From: Amorphoplanes friuliensis DSM 7358
Lineage (GTDB): Bacteria > Actinomycetota > Actinomycetes > Mycobacteriales > Micromonosporaceae
Length of the DNA stretch: 64,000 bases
Direction: 5' to 3'
NCBI RefSeq assembly: GCF_000494755.1
Contig: NC_022657.1
Span: forward strand, 8,834,001-8,898,000
The position numbers and the translations under genes were made by a program. The notes beneath the pieces were generated by a model that was not told the DNA's origin, made no database searches, and saw only the letters and a program-made list of their open reading frames with translations. Of the stretch, positions 48,572 through 57,640 are shown piece by piece (position 1 is the first letter of the stretch; every line of letters starts with the position of its first letter).

Positions 48572-50590
48572 GTGACCGCCGCGACCCGTAAGAAGGCAAC
48601 CGCGTCCCAGCTCCTCGCCGCAGCCGTGGGCGCCGTGCCCGGTGGCGCGTCCCGTCCCGGGCAGGAGCAGATGGCCACGGCCATCGAACGCGCGGTCAAG
48701 GAGCGTGAGCACCTGTTGGTGCAGGCCGGGACGGGCACGGGCAAGTCCCTGGCCTACCTGACACCGTCCCTGCTGGTGGACGGCCCGGTGGTCGTCTCCA
48801 CCGCCACGCTCGCCCTGCAGAACCAGCTCGTCGAGCACGACCTGCCCCGCCTCGCGGACGCCGTCGAACCGGTCCTGGGCCGTCGCCCGACCTTCGCGGT
48901 CCTCAAGGGCCGGCACCACTACCTCTGCGTGGCCAAGCTCGAACACGCCGACGAGGAAGCCCCCACCGACACCCTCTTCGACGACGCGCCACCGCGGGCG
49001 ACGCAGTGGCTGGGCGAGGCGGGCCGCCTCGGCAAGCAGATCCTCCGCGTCCAGGAGTGGGCCGAGAAGACAAAGACCGGCGACCGCGACGAGCTCGACC
49101 CCGGTGTCGACGAGACCGCCTGGCGCCAGGTCTCCATGCCCGCCCGCGACTGCCCCGGCGTCGCCAAGTGCCCGTACGGCGCCGAGTGTTTCGCCGAGGC
49201 GTCCCGCGTCCGCGCCCGCGAGGCCGACATCGTGGTCACCAACCACAGCCTCCTGGCCGTCGACATGCTCGCCGACCGCAACATCGTGCCCCCGCACAAG
49301 CTCCTCATCGTCGACGAGGCCCACGAGCTGGCCGACCGCGTTTCCTCCGCGGCCCAGGCCGAGCTCACCCCCGAGGGCGTCGAGCGAGCCTCGAAACGCG
49401 CCCGCCCCCTCGTCTCCCCCGCCGCCGCCGAAGCCCTCGCCGAGGCGGCCGACTCCCTGACGGTCGGCCTCAGCGACATCCCCGCGGGCCGCCTCACCAC
49501 CGGCCTCCCGCCCCTGATCCACCAGGCCGTCATGCTGATCGAGTCGGCCACCCGTTCCGCCCTGGACGCCATCGGCGACATCAAGAACGACGACCCCGAT
49601 CCCGTACGCAAACAGCAGGCCAAGGCGACCCTGGACGAGCTGTCGAAAACCTCCCAGCGCCTGCTCGAGGACTCCGACTTCGACGTCGCCTGGGTGGAGA
49701 AGTCCGACCTCGGCAACGGCCGCCGCGCCCTGGTCGTGGCGCCCCTCTCGGTGGCAGGCACGCTGGCCTCGAGCCTCTACGACGAACGCACAGTCGTCGC
49801 CACCTCCGCCACCCTGACTCTGGGCGGCCGCTTCGACACGGTGGCGCGCTCCCTGGGCCTGCCCACCGCCGCCCCGGTCCCGGCGGCGCGCTCAGCCGAG
49901 GCACCCCCGATCTCCGGCGACGGCTGGAGCTCCCTCGACGTCGGCTCCCCCTTCGACTACCCCCGCCAGGGCATCCTCTACGTGGCCTCCCACCTGCCGC
50001 GCCCCGCAGCCTCAGGCCTACCGGACGCCGCCGGCGAAGAGCTCCTGAAACTGGTGGAAGCCCTGGGCGGCCGCACACTGGGCCTGTTCTCGTCCCGCAA
50101 GGCGGCCACCCAAGCGGCGGAGCTGCTGCGCGCCCGAACAGACCTCCCGGTGCTGCTCCAAGGCGAAGAAAACCTGCCGATCCTGGTCCGCAAATTCCGC
50201 GAACAAAAAGAAAGCTGCCTCTTCGGCGTGATGTCCCTCTGGCAAGGCGTGGACGTCCCCGGCGACGCCTGCCAACTGGTCGTCATCGACCGCCTGCCAT
50301 TCCCGCGCCCCGACGAACCCCTGGCCGCAGCAAGGGCAGCTGCGGTGGACGCAACCGGCGGATCGGGTTTCTCAGCGGTGAGCGTGCCCATCGCCGCCAT
50401 CAGACTGGCCCAGGGGGTCGGCCGCCTGATCCGCTCAACCGGCGACAAAGGGGTAGTCGCAGTCCTGGATTCCCGCCTGGAAACAGCCCGGGGCTACGGC
50501 CCTTTCCTCAGGAAATCCCTACCGCCGTTCTGGTACACAACCAGACCAGAAGTAGCAATCGGAGCCCTGCAAAGACTGTCAAAGAACTAA
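48572..50590 (+). CDS. DinG/XPD-type ATP-dependent DNA helicase
   Basis: 672 residues. Walker A QAGTGTGKS, DEAH box LLIVDEAHELAD, and motif VI QGVGRLIRS. Cys residues in HYLCVAKL and RDCPGVAKCPYGAECF form the four-Cys iron-sulfur cluster of XPD/DinG helicases. It unwinds DNA 5' to 3' and probably acts in repair or at R-loops. GTG is chosen from -10 spacing; the ATG at 48536 would add 12 residues. Followed by a long inverted-repeat element. Confidence 0.92.
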   Translation: MTAATRKKATASQLLAAAVGAVPGGASRPGQEQMATAIERAVKEREHLLVQAGTGTGKSLAYLTPSLLVDGPVVVSTATLALQNQLVEHDLPRLADAVEPVLGRRPTFAVLKGRHHYLCVAKLEHADEEAPTDTLFDDAPPRATQWLGEAGRLGKQILRVQEWAEKTKTGDRDELDPGVDETAWRQVSMPARDCPGVAKCPYGAECFAEASRVRAREADIVVTNHSLLAVDMLADRNIVPPHKLLIVDEAHELADRVSSAAQAELTPEGVERASKRARPLVSPAAAEALAEAADSLTVGLSDIPAGRLTTGLPPLIHQAVMLIESATRSALDAIGDIKNDDPDPVRKQQAKATLDELSKTSQRLLEDSDFDVAWVEKSDLGNGRRALVVAPLSVAGTLASSLYDERTVVATSATLTLGGRFDTVARSLGLPTAAPVPAARSAEAPPISGDGWSSLDVGSPFDYPRQGILYVASHLPRPAASGLPDAAGEELLKLVEALGGRTLGLFSSRKAATQAAELLRARTDLPVLLQGEENLPILVRKFREQKESCLFGVMSLWQGVDVPGDACQLVVIDRLPFPRPDEPLAAARAAAVDATGGSGFSAVSVPIAAIRLAQGVGRLIRSTGDKGVVAVLDSRLETARGYGPFLRKSLPPFWYTTRPEVAIGALQRLSKN

Positions 50591-50599
50591 AGAAGAACC

Positions 50600-51074
50600 A
50601 AGCACGGACCCCCGCACGGTGGCTACGGAAAGCAACCAGTACGGGCGCCCCACAGTGCCATCTTTTGACCTGACCTCAGCCGGGTCGGAAGGTGTCAGGG
50701 GAGGCGGAGAAGGCGCTGCACCGACACCTCCCCGCCTCCGGTGCCTAGCAGTAACCTCGCCCATCTCCCGAGCGCAACCAAATCCGGACAGCCAAGCCCC
50801 GAGGTAGTTACGACGACAAGTCCAGCAAGACTGTAGGCCGATGTCGCTGCTTGCCTTTACCGCGAGGTCCCGAATCCGTCGATCTTGGGTGCCGCGCGCC
50901 GGCCGCGCGGGACGTTGCGGTTACAACCGGCACCGGCGGCGGGGTGGACTTGCTGCAACTCGTCCTCAGCGCCCCCTGGCACCTCCCGAATCCGCTGAGA
51001 TCAGGTCAAGAGATGGCACTGTGGGGCGTCCGTAGTGCGCGCTTTCCGTAGCCACCGTGCGGGGGTCCGTGCTT
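50600..51074. mobile_element. 475-bp element with long terminal inverted repeats
   Basis: The first 34 bases (starting AAGCACGGACCCCCGCACGG) are repeated exactly in reverse at 51041-51074, and similarity of the arms continues at about 85-90% to 50680/50994, then more weakly for another 60 bases (GGAGGTGnCAGGGG in both). The centre (50740-50940) holds no open frame and no transposase. It starts 9 bases after the helicase stop and ends 22 bases before the convergent AI-2E stop. Probably a non-autonomous transposon relic. Confidence 0.75.
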
Positions 51075-51096
51075 ACTTACTCTCTAGAGCGCTTTT

Positions 51097-52359
51097 TCAG
51101 GTTGCTTGCTCTCCGGTGGTTACCACTACTGCGTCTGGTGGGATTTCTGGGCGGCGGCGGGCCAGCCTTCTTACGCCCGTATTCAGGACCGCGATCAATG
51201 GCACTGCGACCAACGCCCCGATGATTCCGGCCAGCACAACCCCGGACGCGATGCCGATGATGACGACCAGCGGGTGGATGGCCACCGCCCTGCCCATGAT
51301 CAGGGGTTGGAGGATGTGGCCCTCGACCTGTTGGACGAGGATCACCGCGCCCAGCACGATCAGTGCGATCACCCAGCCCTGGTCGACGAGCGCGACCAGT
51401 ACGGCCACCGCGCCCGAGACGCTTGCGCCGACGATCGGGATGAACGCTCCCAGGAACACCAGGGCGGCCAGGGGGAACGGGAACGGGACGTTGAGGATCA
51501 CCAGGGCCAGGCCGATGCCCGTTGCGTCGATGAATGCCACCAGGACCGTCGCCCGGACGTAGGAGCCCAGCGTCGACCAGGAGGCGTCGCCGGCGTCCGA
51601 CAGGCTCCAGCGTGCGTTCACCGGGAACAGGCGTACCAGGAAACGCCAGATCTTGCGGCCGTCGCGCAGGAAGAAGAACGTTGCGAACAGGACCAGCAGG
51701 GCGCCGGTCAGCACCTCGAACAGTGTTGCCGCCGTGGCCACGCCCGTTGCCGTCAGCGACGAGGTGTTGGAGTTGATCCAGTTCTGGGCGGAGTCGATGG
51801 CCTGGTTGACCTGGTCGTCGGAGAGGTGGAGAGGGCCCGTGCGGGCCCATTCCTGGATCTGGCGGATGCCCTTGCTGGCGTTGTCCGTCAGCTCCGGCAC
51901 CCCGTCGACGAACTGGTTGACGACCAGCGTGAGCGTGCCCGCGACCGCCGCGATGCCGCAGATCAGCACCAGGAACGTCGCCAGGGACGGTGGGAGCCGG
52001 AAGCGGCGCAGCCAGCCCACGGCCGGTGCCAGCAGGGCCGACAGGAGCAGGGCGATCGCCAGGGGGATCACCACGATGCTGATGATGCCGATGAAGCGCA
52101 GCAGCACCCAGCCGACAACCCCGACGATGATCAGCCGCCAGGACCAGGCCGCGGCGATGCGCAACGAGTGCGGCACCTCGGCGTCGTCGCGGCTCGACGT
52201 CGAACGGTGATCGACGGGTGGGTCCGGCGCTGGGAGCTCGAAGTCGACCTCCGGGTCGTCCGGGGTGCGGTCTCGCTGCGCCCGGGCCGTCCGCACGGAC
52301 TCGCGGCCCGCGTCATATGCCCGGCGCAGATTGTTCCGGACCCGCTGCAAGCGGCTCAA
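51097..52359 (-). CDS. AI-2E family transporter, second copy
   Basis: 420 residues. A hydrophilic N terminus of about 70 residues (rich in Arg, Asp, Pro), then seven or eight membrane segments with the family blocks LGAFIPIVGASVSGAVAV and QQVEGHILQPLIMGRAV, plus the amphipathic middle region VPELTDNASKGIRQIQEWA. TTG start with GAGGGGGT 6 bases upstream. Divergent from the GroES-like gene. Confidence 0.88.
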   Translation of the reverse strand: MSRLQRVRNNLRRAYDAGRESVRTARAQRDRTPDDPEVDFELPAPDPPVDHRSTSSRDDAEVPHSLRIAAAWSWRLIIVGVVGWVLLRFIGIISIVVIPLAIALLLSALLAPAVGWLRRFRLPPSLATFLVLICGIAAVAGTLTLVVNQFVDGVPELTDNASKGIRQIQEWARTGPLHLSDDQVNQAIDSAQNWINSNTSSLTATGVATAATLFEVLTGALLVLFATFFFLRDGRKIWRFLVRLFPVNARWSLSDAGDASWSTLGSYVRATVLVAFIDATGIGLALVILNVPFPFPLAALVFLGAFIPIVGASVSGAVAVLVALVDQGWVIALIVLGAVILVQQVEGHILQPLIMGRAVAIHPLVVIIGIASGVVLAGIIGALVAVPLIAVLNTGVRRLARRRPEIPPDAVVVTTGEQAT

Positions 52360-52436
52360 CAGCCGACCCCCTCGTCCGTCGTCACGCCGGTCCCACCGTA
52401 GTCGAGACCCGCTCTCCCGGGCGGCAGGCGCGGGCG

Positions 52437-52442
52437 TACCGT
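52437..52442 (+). promoter_or_regulatory. -10 box, leaderless promoter (GroES-like gene)
   Basis: TACCGT, 6 bases before the GTG at 52449. Confidence 0.45.
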
Positions 52443-52448
52443 CCTCTC

Positions 52449-52787
52449 GTGAGCACCGACACCCGTACCGAGGCCGGGCTGCCGATCCGGATGTTGCACG
52501 ACCGCGTCCTGGTCCGCCTCGACGGCGGTGACGGCGAACGCCGATCCAGCGCCGGCATCGTGATTCCCGCCACCGCCTCCCTGGGCAAACGCCTGTCCTG
52601 GGCCAAAGCCGTCGGCGTGGGCCCGAACGTCCGTTCCATCGTCGTGGGCGACCGGGTCCTCTTCGACCCGGACGACCGCGCCGAGGTGGAGTTGCACGGC
52701 AAGGAGTACGTCCTCCTCCGCGAACGCGACGTCCACGCCGTGGCGGCGACCCGCGTCGAGTCGGACGGAACGGGCCTCTACCTCTGA
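52449..52787 (+). CDS. GroES-like co-chaperonin paralogue
   Basis: 112 residues. GroES/Cpn10 fold: IRMLHDRVLVRLDG at the start, the mobile-loop region SSAGIVIPATASLGKRLSW, VVGDRVLFDPDDRAEVEL and YVLLRERDVHAV. It differs from the main GroES in its loop and lacks a neighbouring groEL, so it may be a specialised paralogue. Its stop abuts the convergent methyltransferase stop with no gap. Confidence 0.8.
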   Translation: MSTDTRTEAGLPIRMLHDRVLVRLDGGDGERRSSAGIVIPATASLGKRLSWAKAVGVGPNVRSIVVGDRVLFDPDDRAEVELHGKEYVLLRERDVHAVAATRVESDGTGLYL

Positions 52788-53534
52788 CTACCGCTTGAGC
52801 AGGGCAAACACTCCCCAGCCGAGGAAATTACGCCGGTACCGCACGTAACTCAGCGGGTCGGTGGTCAGCTCCTCCCGGAATGCTGGAGCAAGCTCATCGT
52901 CCGGGTTGGCGTCGAGCCAGCGGCGGATGTTCAGCCAGTGCGCCGCCGCGTAGCGGTCCCAGCCGTCACCGTCGGCCAGGACCATCTCGACCAGGTCCCA
53001 GCCGAGCTCGTGGAACACCGTGACCAGGCCGGTCAGGTCCCGCCAGTCGTCCCGCCGCTCGGCGTGACAGGCCTCGATCGTCTCCTGGTCCGGCGGCTCC
53101 CGACGCCAGAACGGCTCCCCGACGAGCAGCATCCCGCCCGGGCGCAGACTGCGCTCGAGCAGACGCACGGTGCCGGGCACACCCCCGCCGATCCCGGTCG
53201 CCCCGATGCACGCAGCAACGTCGACCGGCGTCTCGGCGACAAACTCACCGGCGTCGCCGTGCAGAAACTCGACCTTGTCGGCAACACCGAACTCGGTGGC
53301 GCGCAGCCGGGCCACGTCGGTGGAAACGGTGCTGATGTCGACACCGGTGCCGGAGACGCCGTGGTCCCGCGACCACGTGCAGAGCATCTCGCCCCGGCCA
53401 CTGGCCAGATCGAGCAGGGTGTCGCCGGCGCGCAGCTTGATGACCTGACCGAGCGTGGCCAGCTTCCGGGGTGTGAAGGGGTTACAGATCCGAAGATCGC
53501 CCTCGCGGATCGTGTGATGACGCGGAAGATCCAT
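52788..53534 (-). CDS. SAM-dependent methyltransferase
   Basis: 248 residues, class I methyltransferase. Motif I TLLDLASGRGEMLCTW, motif II GTGVDIS, FLHGDAGEF and the post-motif ACIGATGIGGGVPGT. Substrate unknown; a small-molecule acceptor is likely. Stand-alone gene, 143 bases downstream of the PrsW gene on the same strand; nothing clear was seen in that gap. Confidence 0.85.
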   Translation of the reverse strand: MDLPRHHTIREGDLRICNPFTPRKLATLGQVIKLRAGDTLLDLASGRGEMLCTWSRDHGVSGTGVDISTVSTDVARLRATEFGVADKVEFLHGDAGEFVAETPVDVAACIGATGIGGGVPGTVRLLERSLRPGGMLLVGEPFWRREPPDQETIEACHAERRDDWRDLTGLVTVFHELGWDLVEMVLADGDGWDRYAAAHWLNIRRWLDANPDDELAPAFREELTTDPLSYVRYRRNFLGWGVFALLKR

Positions 53535-53677
53535 GCCTGATGCTCCTGAAGTCCCAGAACCGAAGGTGGAAAGGATCGAACCGGTCGGTCCGGACCGGCG
53601 CGCTCAACCGCGACATCGCGAATCCACCCCCTTCACTCGTTTTCGGAACGATCAGGCCACCTCGTCCACAGCGGACG

Positions 53678-56326
53678 TCACTCCTGCCGCGGCCCCTCGG
53701 GCGCCCGGCCCTCACCTTGCGGCCCCTGCTGCACAGGCGCCTGGCTCTCACCTTGCGGCCCTTCCTGCTCGGCCGCCGTCGCGGTCCGGCTCTCCCCCTG
53801 CAGCTCCTGTACGGGGCGGCTGTAGTCGTAGGGCGTCGAAGGCTGAGCCGCCGCGTCGTAACCCTCGCGGGTGTAGTCGACCCACGCATCCCCGCCGTGC
53901 GGAGCAGCCGACCGCAACGCCCCACCCGCCGGCGAAGCAGGTGAAGCCGGAGGCGCGCTGTAACCACCGGCACCCTGCGACTGCTGACCCTCAACGGCCG
54001 AGTTGGACTGACTGGTCTGGACGCCCTCGCCGGGTTGGGAACCGTCGCTGGGCCGGCCGCCGTAACCAGCTTGGTCGCCATGACTCGCCTGGGCGCCACC
54101 GTCGGGCTGGGCGCTGTAGCCGGGCTGAGTACCATAACCCGGCTGACCGCCATACCCGGACTGGCCACCGTAGCTGGACGGGTCGCCAGAACCAGGCTGC
54201 GCACCATGAGCGGGCTGAGCGCCGTAGCCCAGCTGACCGCCATAGCCGGACGGATCGCCCGAACCAGGCTGAGCGCCATAACTTGGCTGAGCGCCATAGC
54301 CCGACTGAGCGCCGTGTCCCGGCTGACCGCCAAAGCCGGACGGATCACCAAAACCAGGCTGAGCGCCGTGGCCCGGCTGGCCGGCATAGCCGGGCTGGCT
54401 GTAACCGGCTTGAGTGCTCTCCCCAGGTGGGTTGCCCTGGCCGGGCTGAGCACCATAGCCAGGCTGAGCGCCATAACCCGGCTGACCGCCGTAACCCGGC
54501 TGGCCGTTGTAACCGGGCTGAGCTCCATAGCCGGGCTGAGCGCCGTAACCGGGCTGGCCGCCGTAACCGGGCGGAGTGGCATAGCCAGGCTGAACGCCGT
54601 AATCAGGCTGAGCGCCATACCCAGGCGGAGTCCCATAACCAGGCTGCGAGCCATATCCAGGCTGTGTGCCATAACCGGGCTGAGCACCGTAGCCAGGCTG
54701 GGCACCATAACCAGGCTGCGCACCGTAACCGGGCGGAGGGCCGTAACCGGGCTGGCCGGCACCGTAGCCGGGCTGGGCGCCGTAGCCGGGTGGGATCTGG
54801 TGGCCGGGCCGGACGTAAACCGGCGGCGCGCCGAAGCTGGGCTGCGGGGCGCCGTAGCCGGGTCCCTGACTGTAAGCAGCGGCCATGGCCGGGTACGGGT
54901 TGGCGGGAATCCGGACCGGGACCGGCACGACGGGTTCCTCGGGCGGGCTCACCGTGCGGGTCACGCCGTCGGGGAAGGCGATCTGGTAGTTCGTGCCGTC
55001 CCAGAACGCCTGGGGCATCTGCGGGTCGCGGCCCACGAAGACGGCGCGGTAGTCGGAGATGGCCGTCAGCAGGCGGTATTCCTCTTCGGCCGAGCGTTGC
55101 AGGTCCGCCGGTTTGCGGTCGAGGCCGCGTTGCATGCCGTCGCGCAGGAGGGCGAGCTGGGTCGAGGCGAATTGGAAGCCGCGCATTGCTTTGACGCCGG
55201 CGTCGCCGGAGACGCGTTTGGCCCAGCGGCGGGCCGAGTGGCGGCGGCCGAGGCTGCCGAGGGTGGCCACCTCGGGTGGGGAGAGCCAGCCGGCGGTGAC
55301 GTAGTGCGGCAGGACACGTTCGCTGAGGCGGCCTTCCCAGCTGCGGAGGGCGATGGCGAAGCCCACCACCAGGAAGAAGAACGGGACCATGAAGCCCAGG
55401 TACCCGTACAGCATGATCAGGGTTTCGCCGGTGGCCACGGAGAGTGTGGGCAGCAGGTTGAAGAGCCCGTGCAGGATCATCGCGGCGAGCAGGCCGGCGA
55501 TCGGGGCCAGCCACTTGATGCGGCGGTCGGCGGTGCGGGAGGCCAGGCCCAGGCCGATGCCGGTCATCGAGGTGAAGAGCGGGTGGGCGAAGCCGGTGAA
55601 GAGGATCCGCACGATGAAGATGAGGAAGAGGTTCTGGATGCCGGTCGCCGGGCCGTACTGGTCGACGCCGGACGCGTAGCCGTGGCCGCCCAGGTAGAGG
55701 ACGTTCTCGACCATGGCGAAGCCCAGCGCGGAGAGGCCACAGTAGACGATGCCGTCGGTGATGCCGGACCATTCGCGGCGGCGGCGCCAGAGCAGCAGGA
55801 TCGGGCCGAGGGCCTTCATGGATTCTTCGATGAAGGGGGCCACGAGCACCGCCACCAGGGCGTCCGGCAGGCCGAGGCGGTCGAAGCCCCACGAGGCGAA
55901 CGAGTTGACGCCGATGGCCACCAGGGTCGCCACGGCGGAACCCCACGCGAAGCAGAAGATCAGGTAGCGGGTGGGCTCCGGTTCGTACCGGTCGAGCCAG
56001 AGGAAGCAGCCGACCAGGACCGGGACCGGGAGGATCGCGGCGACCAGGCCGATCGCGAGGCCCTGCGGGCCGTTGCTGAAGCCCAGGATGATCAGCATGG
56101 CGACGGCGCAGGCCGCGATGAACGTGATGACGCCGACCAGCGGCAGCCAGCGCCGCCAGCCGCTCGGCCGGCCGGACACCCTCGCTTGCGGGCCGGGTGC
56201 CGGGTCGGGATTCATCGGCGCTGTGAGCTGCTCGGCGGCCGCGGTGGCAGAACCGGGCGCCGGCGAGGCCGGAGCTGGGGAGGTCGGTGCCGGGTCGGGC
56301 GACCCGCCCGGAGCTACGTCGGCCAT
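53678..56326 (-). CDS. PrsW-family intramembrane protease with a long GYGAQP-repeat tail
   Basis: 882 residues. An N-terminal Pro/Ala region is followed by about eight membrane helices with the PrsW metalloprotease motifs EESMK (167-171), FAMVEN (203-208), FAHPLF (His 248) and ILHGLFN (His 286). After a soluble region (about 340-480) comes a low-complexity tail, residues about 514-790, of some 40 copies of GYGAQP and variants (GYGTQP, GHGAQP, GSGDPS), then an acidic Gln-rich end. PrsW cleaves anti-sigma factors in Bacillus. ATG is 6 bases after TACGCT, leaderless. Confidence 0.85.
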   Translation of the reverse strand: MADVAPGGSPDPAPTSPAPASPAPGSATAAAEQLTAPMNPDPAPGPQARVSGRPSGWRRWLPLVGVITFIAACAVAMLIILGFSNGPQGLAIGLVAAILPVPVLVGCFLWLDRYEPEPTRYLIFCFAWGSAVATLVAIGVNSFASWGFDRLGLPDALVAVLVAPFIEESMKALGPILLLWRRRREWSGITDGIVYCGLSALGFAMVENVLYLGGHGYASGVDQYGPATGIQNLFLIFIVRILFTGFAHPLFTSMTGIGLGLASRTADRRIKWLAPIAGLLAAMILHGLFNLLPTLSVATGETLIMLYGYLGFMVPFFFLVVGFAIALRSWEGRLSERVLPHYVTAGWLSPPEVATLGSLGRRHSARRWAKRVSGDAGVKAMRGFQFASTQLALLRDGMQRGLDRKPADLQRSAEEEYRLLTAISDYRAVFVGRDPQMPQAFWDGTNYQIAFPDGVTRTVSPPEEPVVPVPVRIPANPYPAMAAAYSQGPGYGAPQPSFGAPPVYVRPGHQIPPGYGAQPGYGAGQPGYGPPPGYGAQPGYGAQPGYGAQPGYGTQPGYGSQPGYGTPPGYGAQPDYGVQPGYATPPGYGGQPGYGAQPGYGAQPGYNGQPGYGGQPGYGAQPGYGAQPGQGNPPGESTQAGYSQPGYAGQPGHGAQPGFGDPSGFGGQPGHGAQSGYGAQPSYGAQPGSGDPSGYGGQLGYGAQPAHGAQPGSGDPSSYGGQSGYGGQPGYGTQPGYSAQPDGGAQASHGDQAGYGGRPSDGSQPGEGVQTSQSNSAVEGQQSQGAGGYSAPPASPASPAGGALRSAAPHGGDAWVDYTREGYDAAAQPSTPYDYSRPVQELQGESRTATAAEQEGPQGESQAPVQQGPQGEGRAPEGPRQE
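54040..54870 (-). repeat. 18-bp tandem repeat encoding GYGAQP
   Basis: Imperfect 18-bp tandem repeats (plus strand pattern like CCGGGCTGAGCGCCATAA). They also keep the other frames and strand open, producing long spurious ORFs on the plus strand. Copy number should vary between strains. Confidence 0.85.
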
Positions 56327-56332
56327 GTCGCC

Positions 56333-56338
56333 AGCGTA
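56333..56338 (-). promoter_or_regulatory. -10 box, leaderless promoter (PrsW gene)
   Basis: TACGCT, 6 bases before the ATG at 56326. Confidence 0.45.
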
Positions 56339-56402
56339 GCCACCTCGCGGCACCCAGGCGGGCCCGCGGCGGCGGAAAAAGGATCAAGGGCGCGAAACTC
56401 GG

Positions 56403-57608
56403 TCAGGAAGGGCCGCGACCCGAGGCTCCGGGCCGTGACCGGCCGGGCTTCCTCCGGACGGTACGCGGCCGCCCGTGCCACCCGACGGCCCGCCGGACCA
56501 GCCGGGGCGCCTCGGCGTACTCGATGCCGGTGGCTCTGAGCAGATCCGAGACCGTCGTGCGCACCTGGGCGACGACCACACCGCCGGAGAAGCCGACACC
56601 CTCGTCGTACGCGCGGCCGGACTCGGCGGCAGCCCGCAGTGCACGTTCGCGGGTGGCGATCGGCTCGACGCCTCGGGCCCATTCCTCGCGAAGCAGTTCG
56701 ACGGCGTCGCCGAGCAGCCGGACGGAGGTCGGCAGGCACTCCGGGACGGGTTCGTCGTCCTGCAGTGCCGTCATCACGCGACGGGCGAGCACCCGGACGT
56801 TCCGCAGGGCGTAGGTGAGCTGGTCGGCGCCTTCGACGTACTGGCTGAGAGCACCGCGGGCCCGCCACCGCGCCGGTGCGAAGGCGACGTTCTCGCTGGC
56901 CGCGGCGGCCGCCTGGTCGAACGCGGCGAAGTTGGCCTCGGCGCTGCGGAGCCGGTCGAGCGCGGCCTTCACGGCGTCGGCGTCCCGGCCGGAAAGCCCG
57001 TCCGCGATCGCGTGCAGCCCTTCGGTGAAGGCCTCCAGCGCGGGGTCGGCGGATCGGCGCACCACGGTCAGGGGGTTCAGGGGCAGCAGGACCGTCATCA
57101 CCGTCAGACCCACCGCACCACCGACCAACGCGTCGAAGAAGCGGGTGTACGGCAGCCCGGTGCCCGAGGTCAGCGTGGCGACCAGCACCGCCGACGAGGC
57201 GGACTGCACGACCAGGGGCGTACCGCCGCCGACGGCCGCGGCGACGACGATGGCCAGGACGACGACCAGGCCGATCTGCCACGGGCCGCTGCCGATGAGC
57301 AGGATGATCGCGTCGCCGATGCCGATGCCGATGGCCACGCCGACGACCAGCTCGATCGTGCGGCGGGCGCGCTGCCCGACGGACGAGGCGAGCGTGATGA
57401 CGGCGGCGATCGGGGCGAAGAACGGGCTGGGGCGCCCGATGACGTCGTGCGCGATGAACCAGGCCAGCCCGGCGGCCAGTCCGGCCTGCAGCGCGAGCGG
57501 GAAACCACCGCGTACGCGGGACCAGCCGGCACCGGCGCCGGACCGTGACCGGCCGCGCACTTCGGCCAGAACGGACGCGAGCCTGTGCTGCGCCCCGGCG
57601 TCCGTCAT
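56403..57608 (-). CDS. FUSC/aromatic acid exporter-like membrane protein
   Basis: 401 residues. Six N-terminal hydrophobic segments (LALQAGLAAGLAWFIAHDVI, PFFAPIAAVITLASSVGQRA, VVGVAIGIGIGDAIILLIG and on) followed by a long helical cytoplasmic half, the layout of the FUSC/ArAE families, which export aromatic acids or fusaric acid in some bacteria. No periplasmic adaptor is expected in a Gram-positive. ATG is 8 bases after TAGGGT. It is head to head with the HD gene. Confidence 0.8.
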   Translation of the reverse strand: MTDAGAQHRLASVLAEVRGRSRSGAGAGWSRVRGGFPLALQAGLAAGLAWFIAHDVIGRPSPFFAPIAAVITLASSVGQRARRTIELVVGVAIGIGIGDAIILLIGSGPWQIGLVVVLAIVVAAAVGGGTPLVVQSASSAVLVATLTSGTGLPYTRFFDALVGGAVGLTVMTVLLPLNPLTVVRRSADPALEAFTEGLHAIADGLSGRDADAVKAALDRLRSAEANFAAFDQAAAAASENVAFAPARWRARGALSQYVEGADQLTYALRNVRVLARRVMTALQDDEPVPECLPTSVRLLGDAVELLREEWARGVEPIATRERALRAAAESGRAYDEGVGFSGGVVVAQVRTTVSDLLRATGIEYAEAPRLVRRAVGWHGRPRTVRRKPGRSRPGASGRGPS

Positions 57609-57640
57609 GCCTCAAGACCCTACGTGTCAGGATGGCGGCC
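57609..57640. promoter_or_regulatory. Compact divergent promoter pair
   Basis: 32 bases between two start codons hold TAGGGT (minus, 57617-57622, 8 bases from its ATG) and CAGGAT (plus, 57628-57633, 7 bases from its GTG). Each -35 must lie inside the opposite coding region. Confidence 0.45.

Noticed and set aside
2116..50609. AACCAAGCACGGAC shared by 2116-2129 and 50597-50610
   Set aside because: A 14-base match is expected by chance in 64 kb, and the flanks do not continue the similarity.
53533..56539. Long plus-strand open frames opposite the PrsW gene (up to 834 codons)
   Set aside because: They arise from the 18-bp repeat and GC-skewed codon use; composition is biased and they have no start context or family match.
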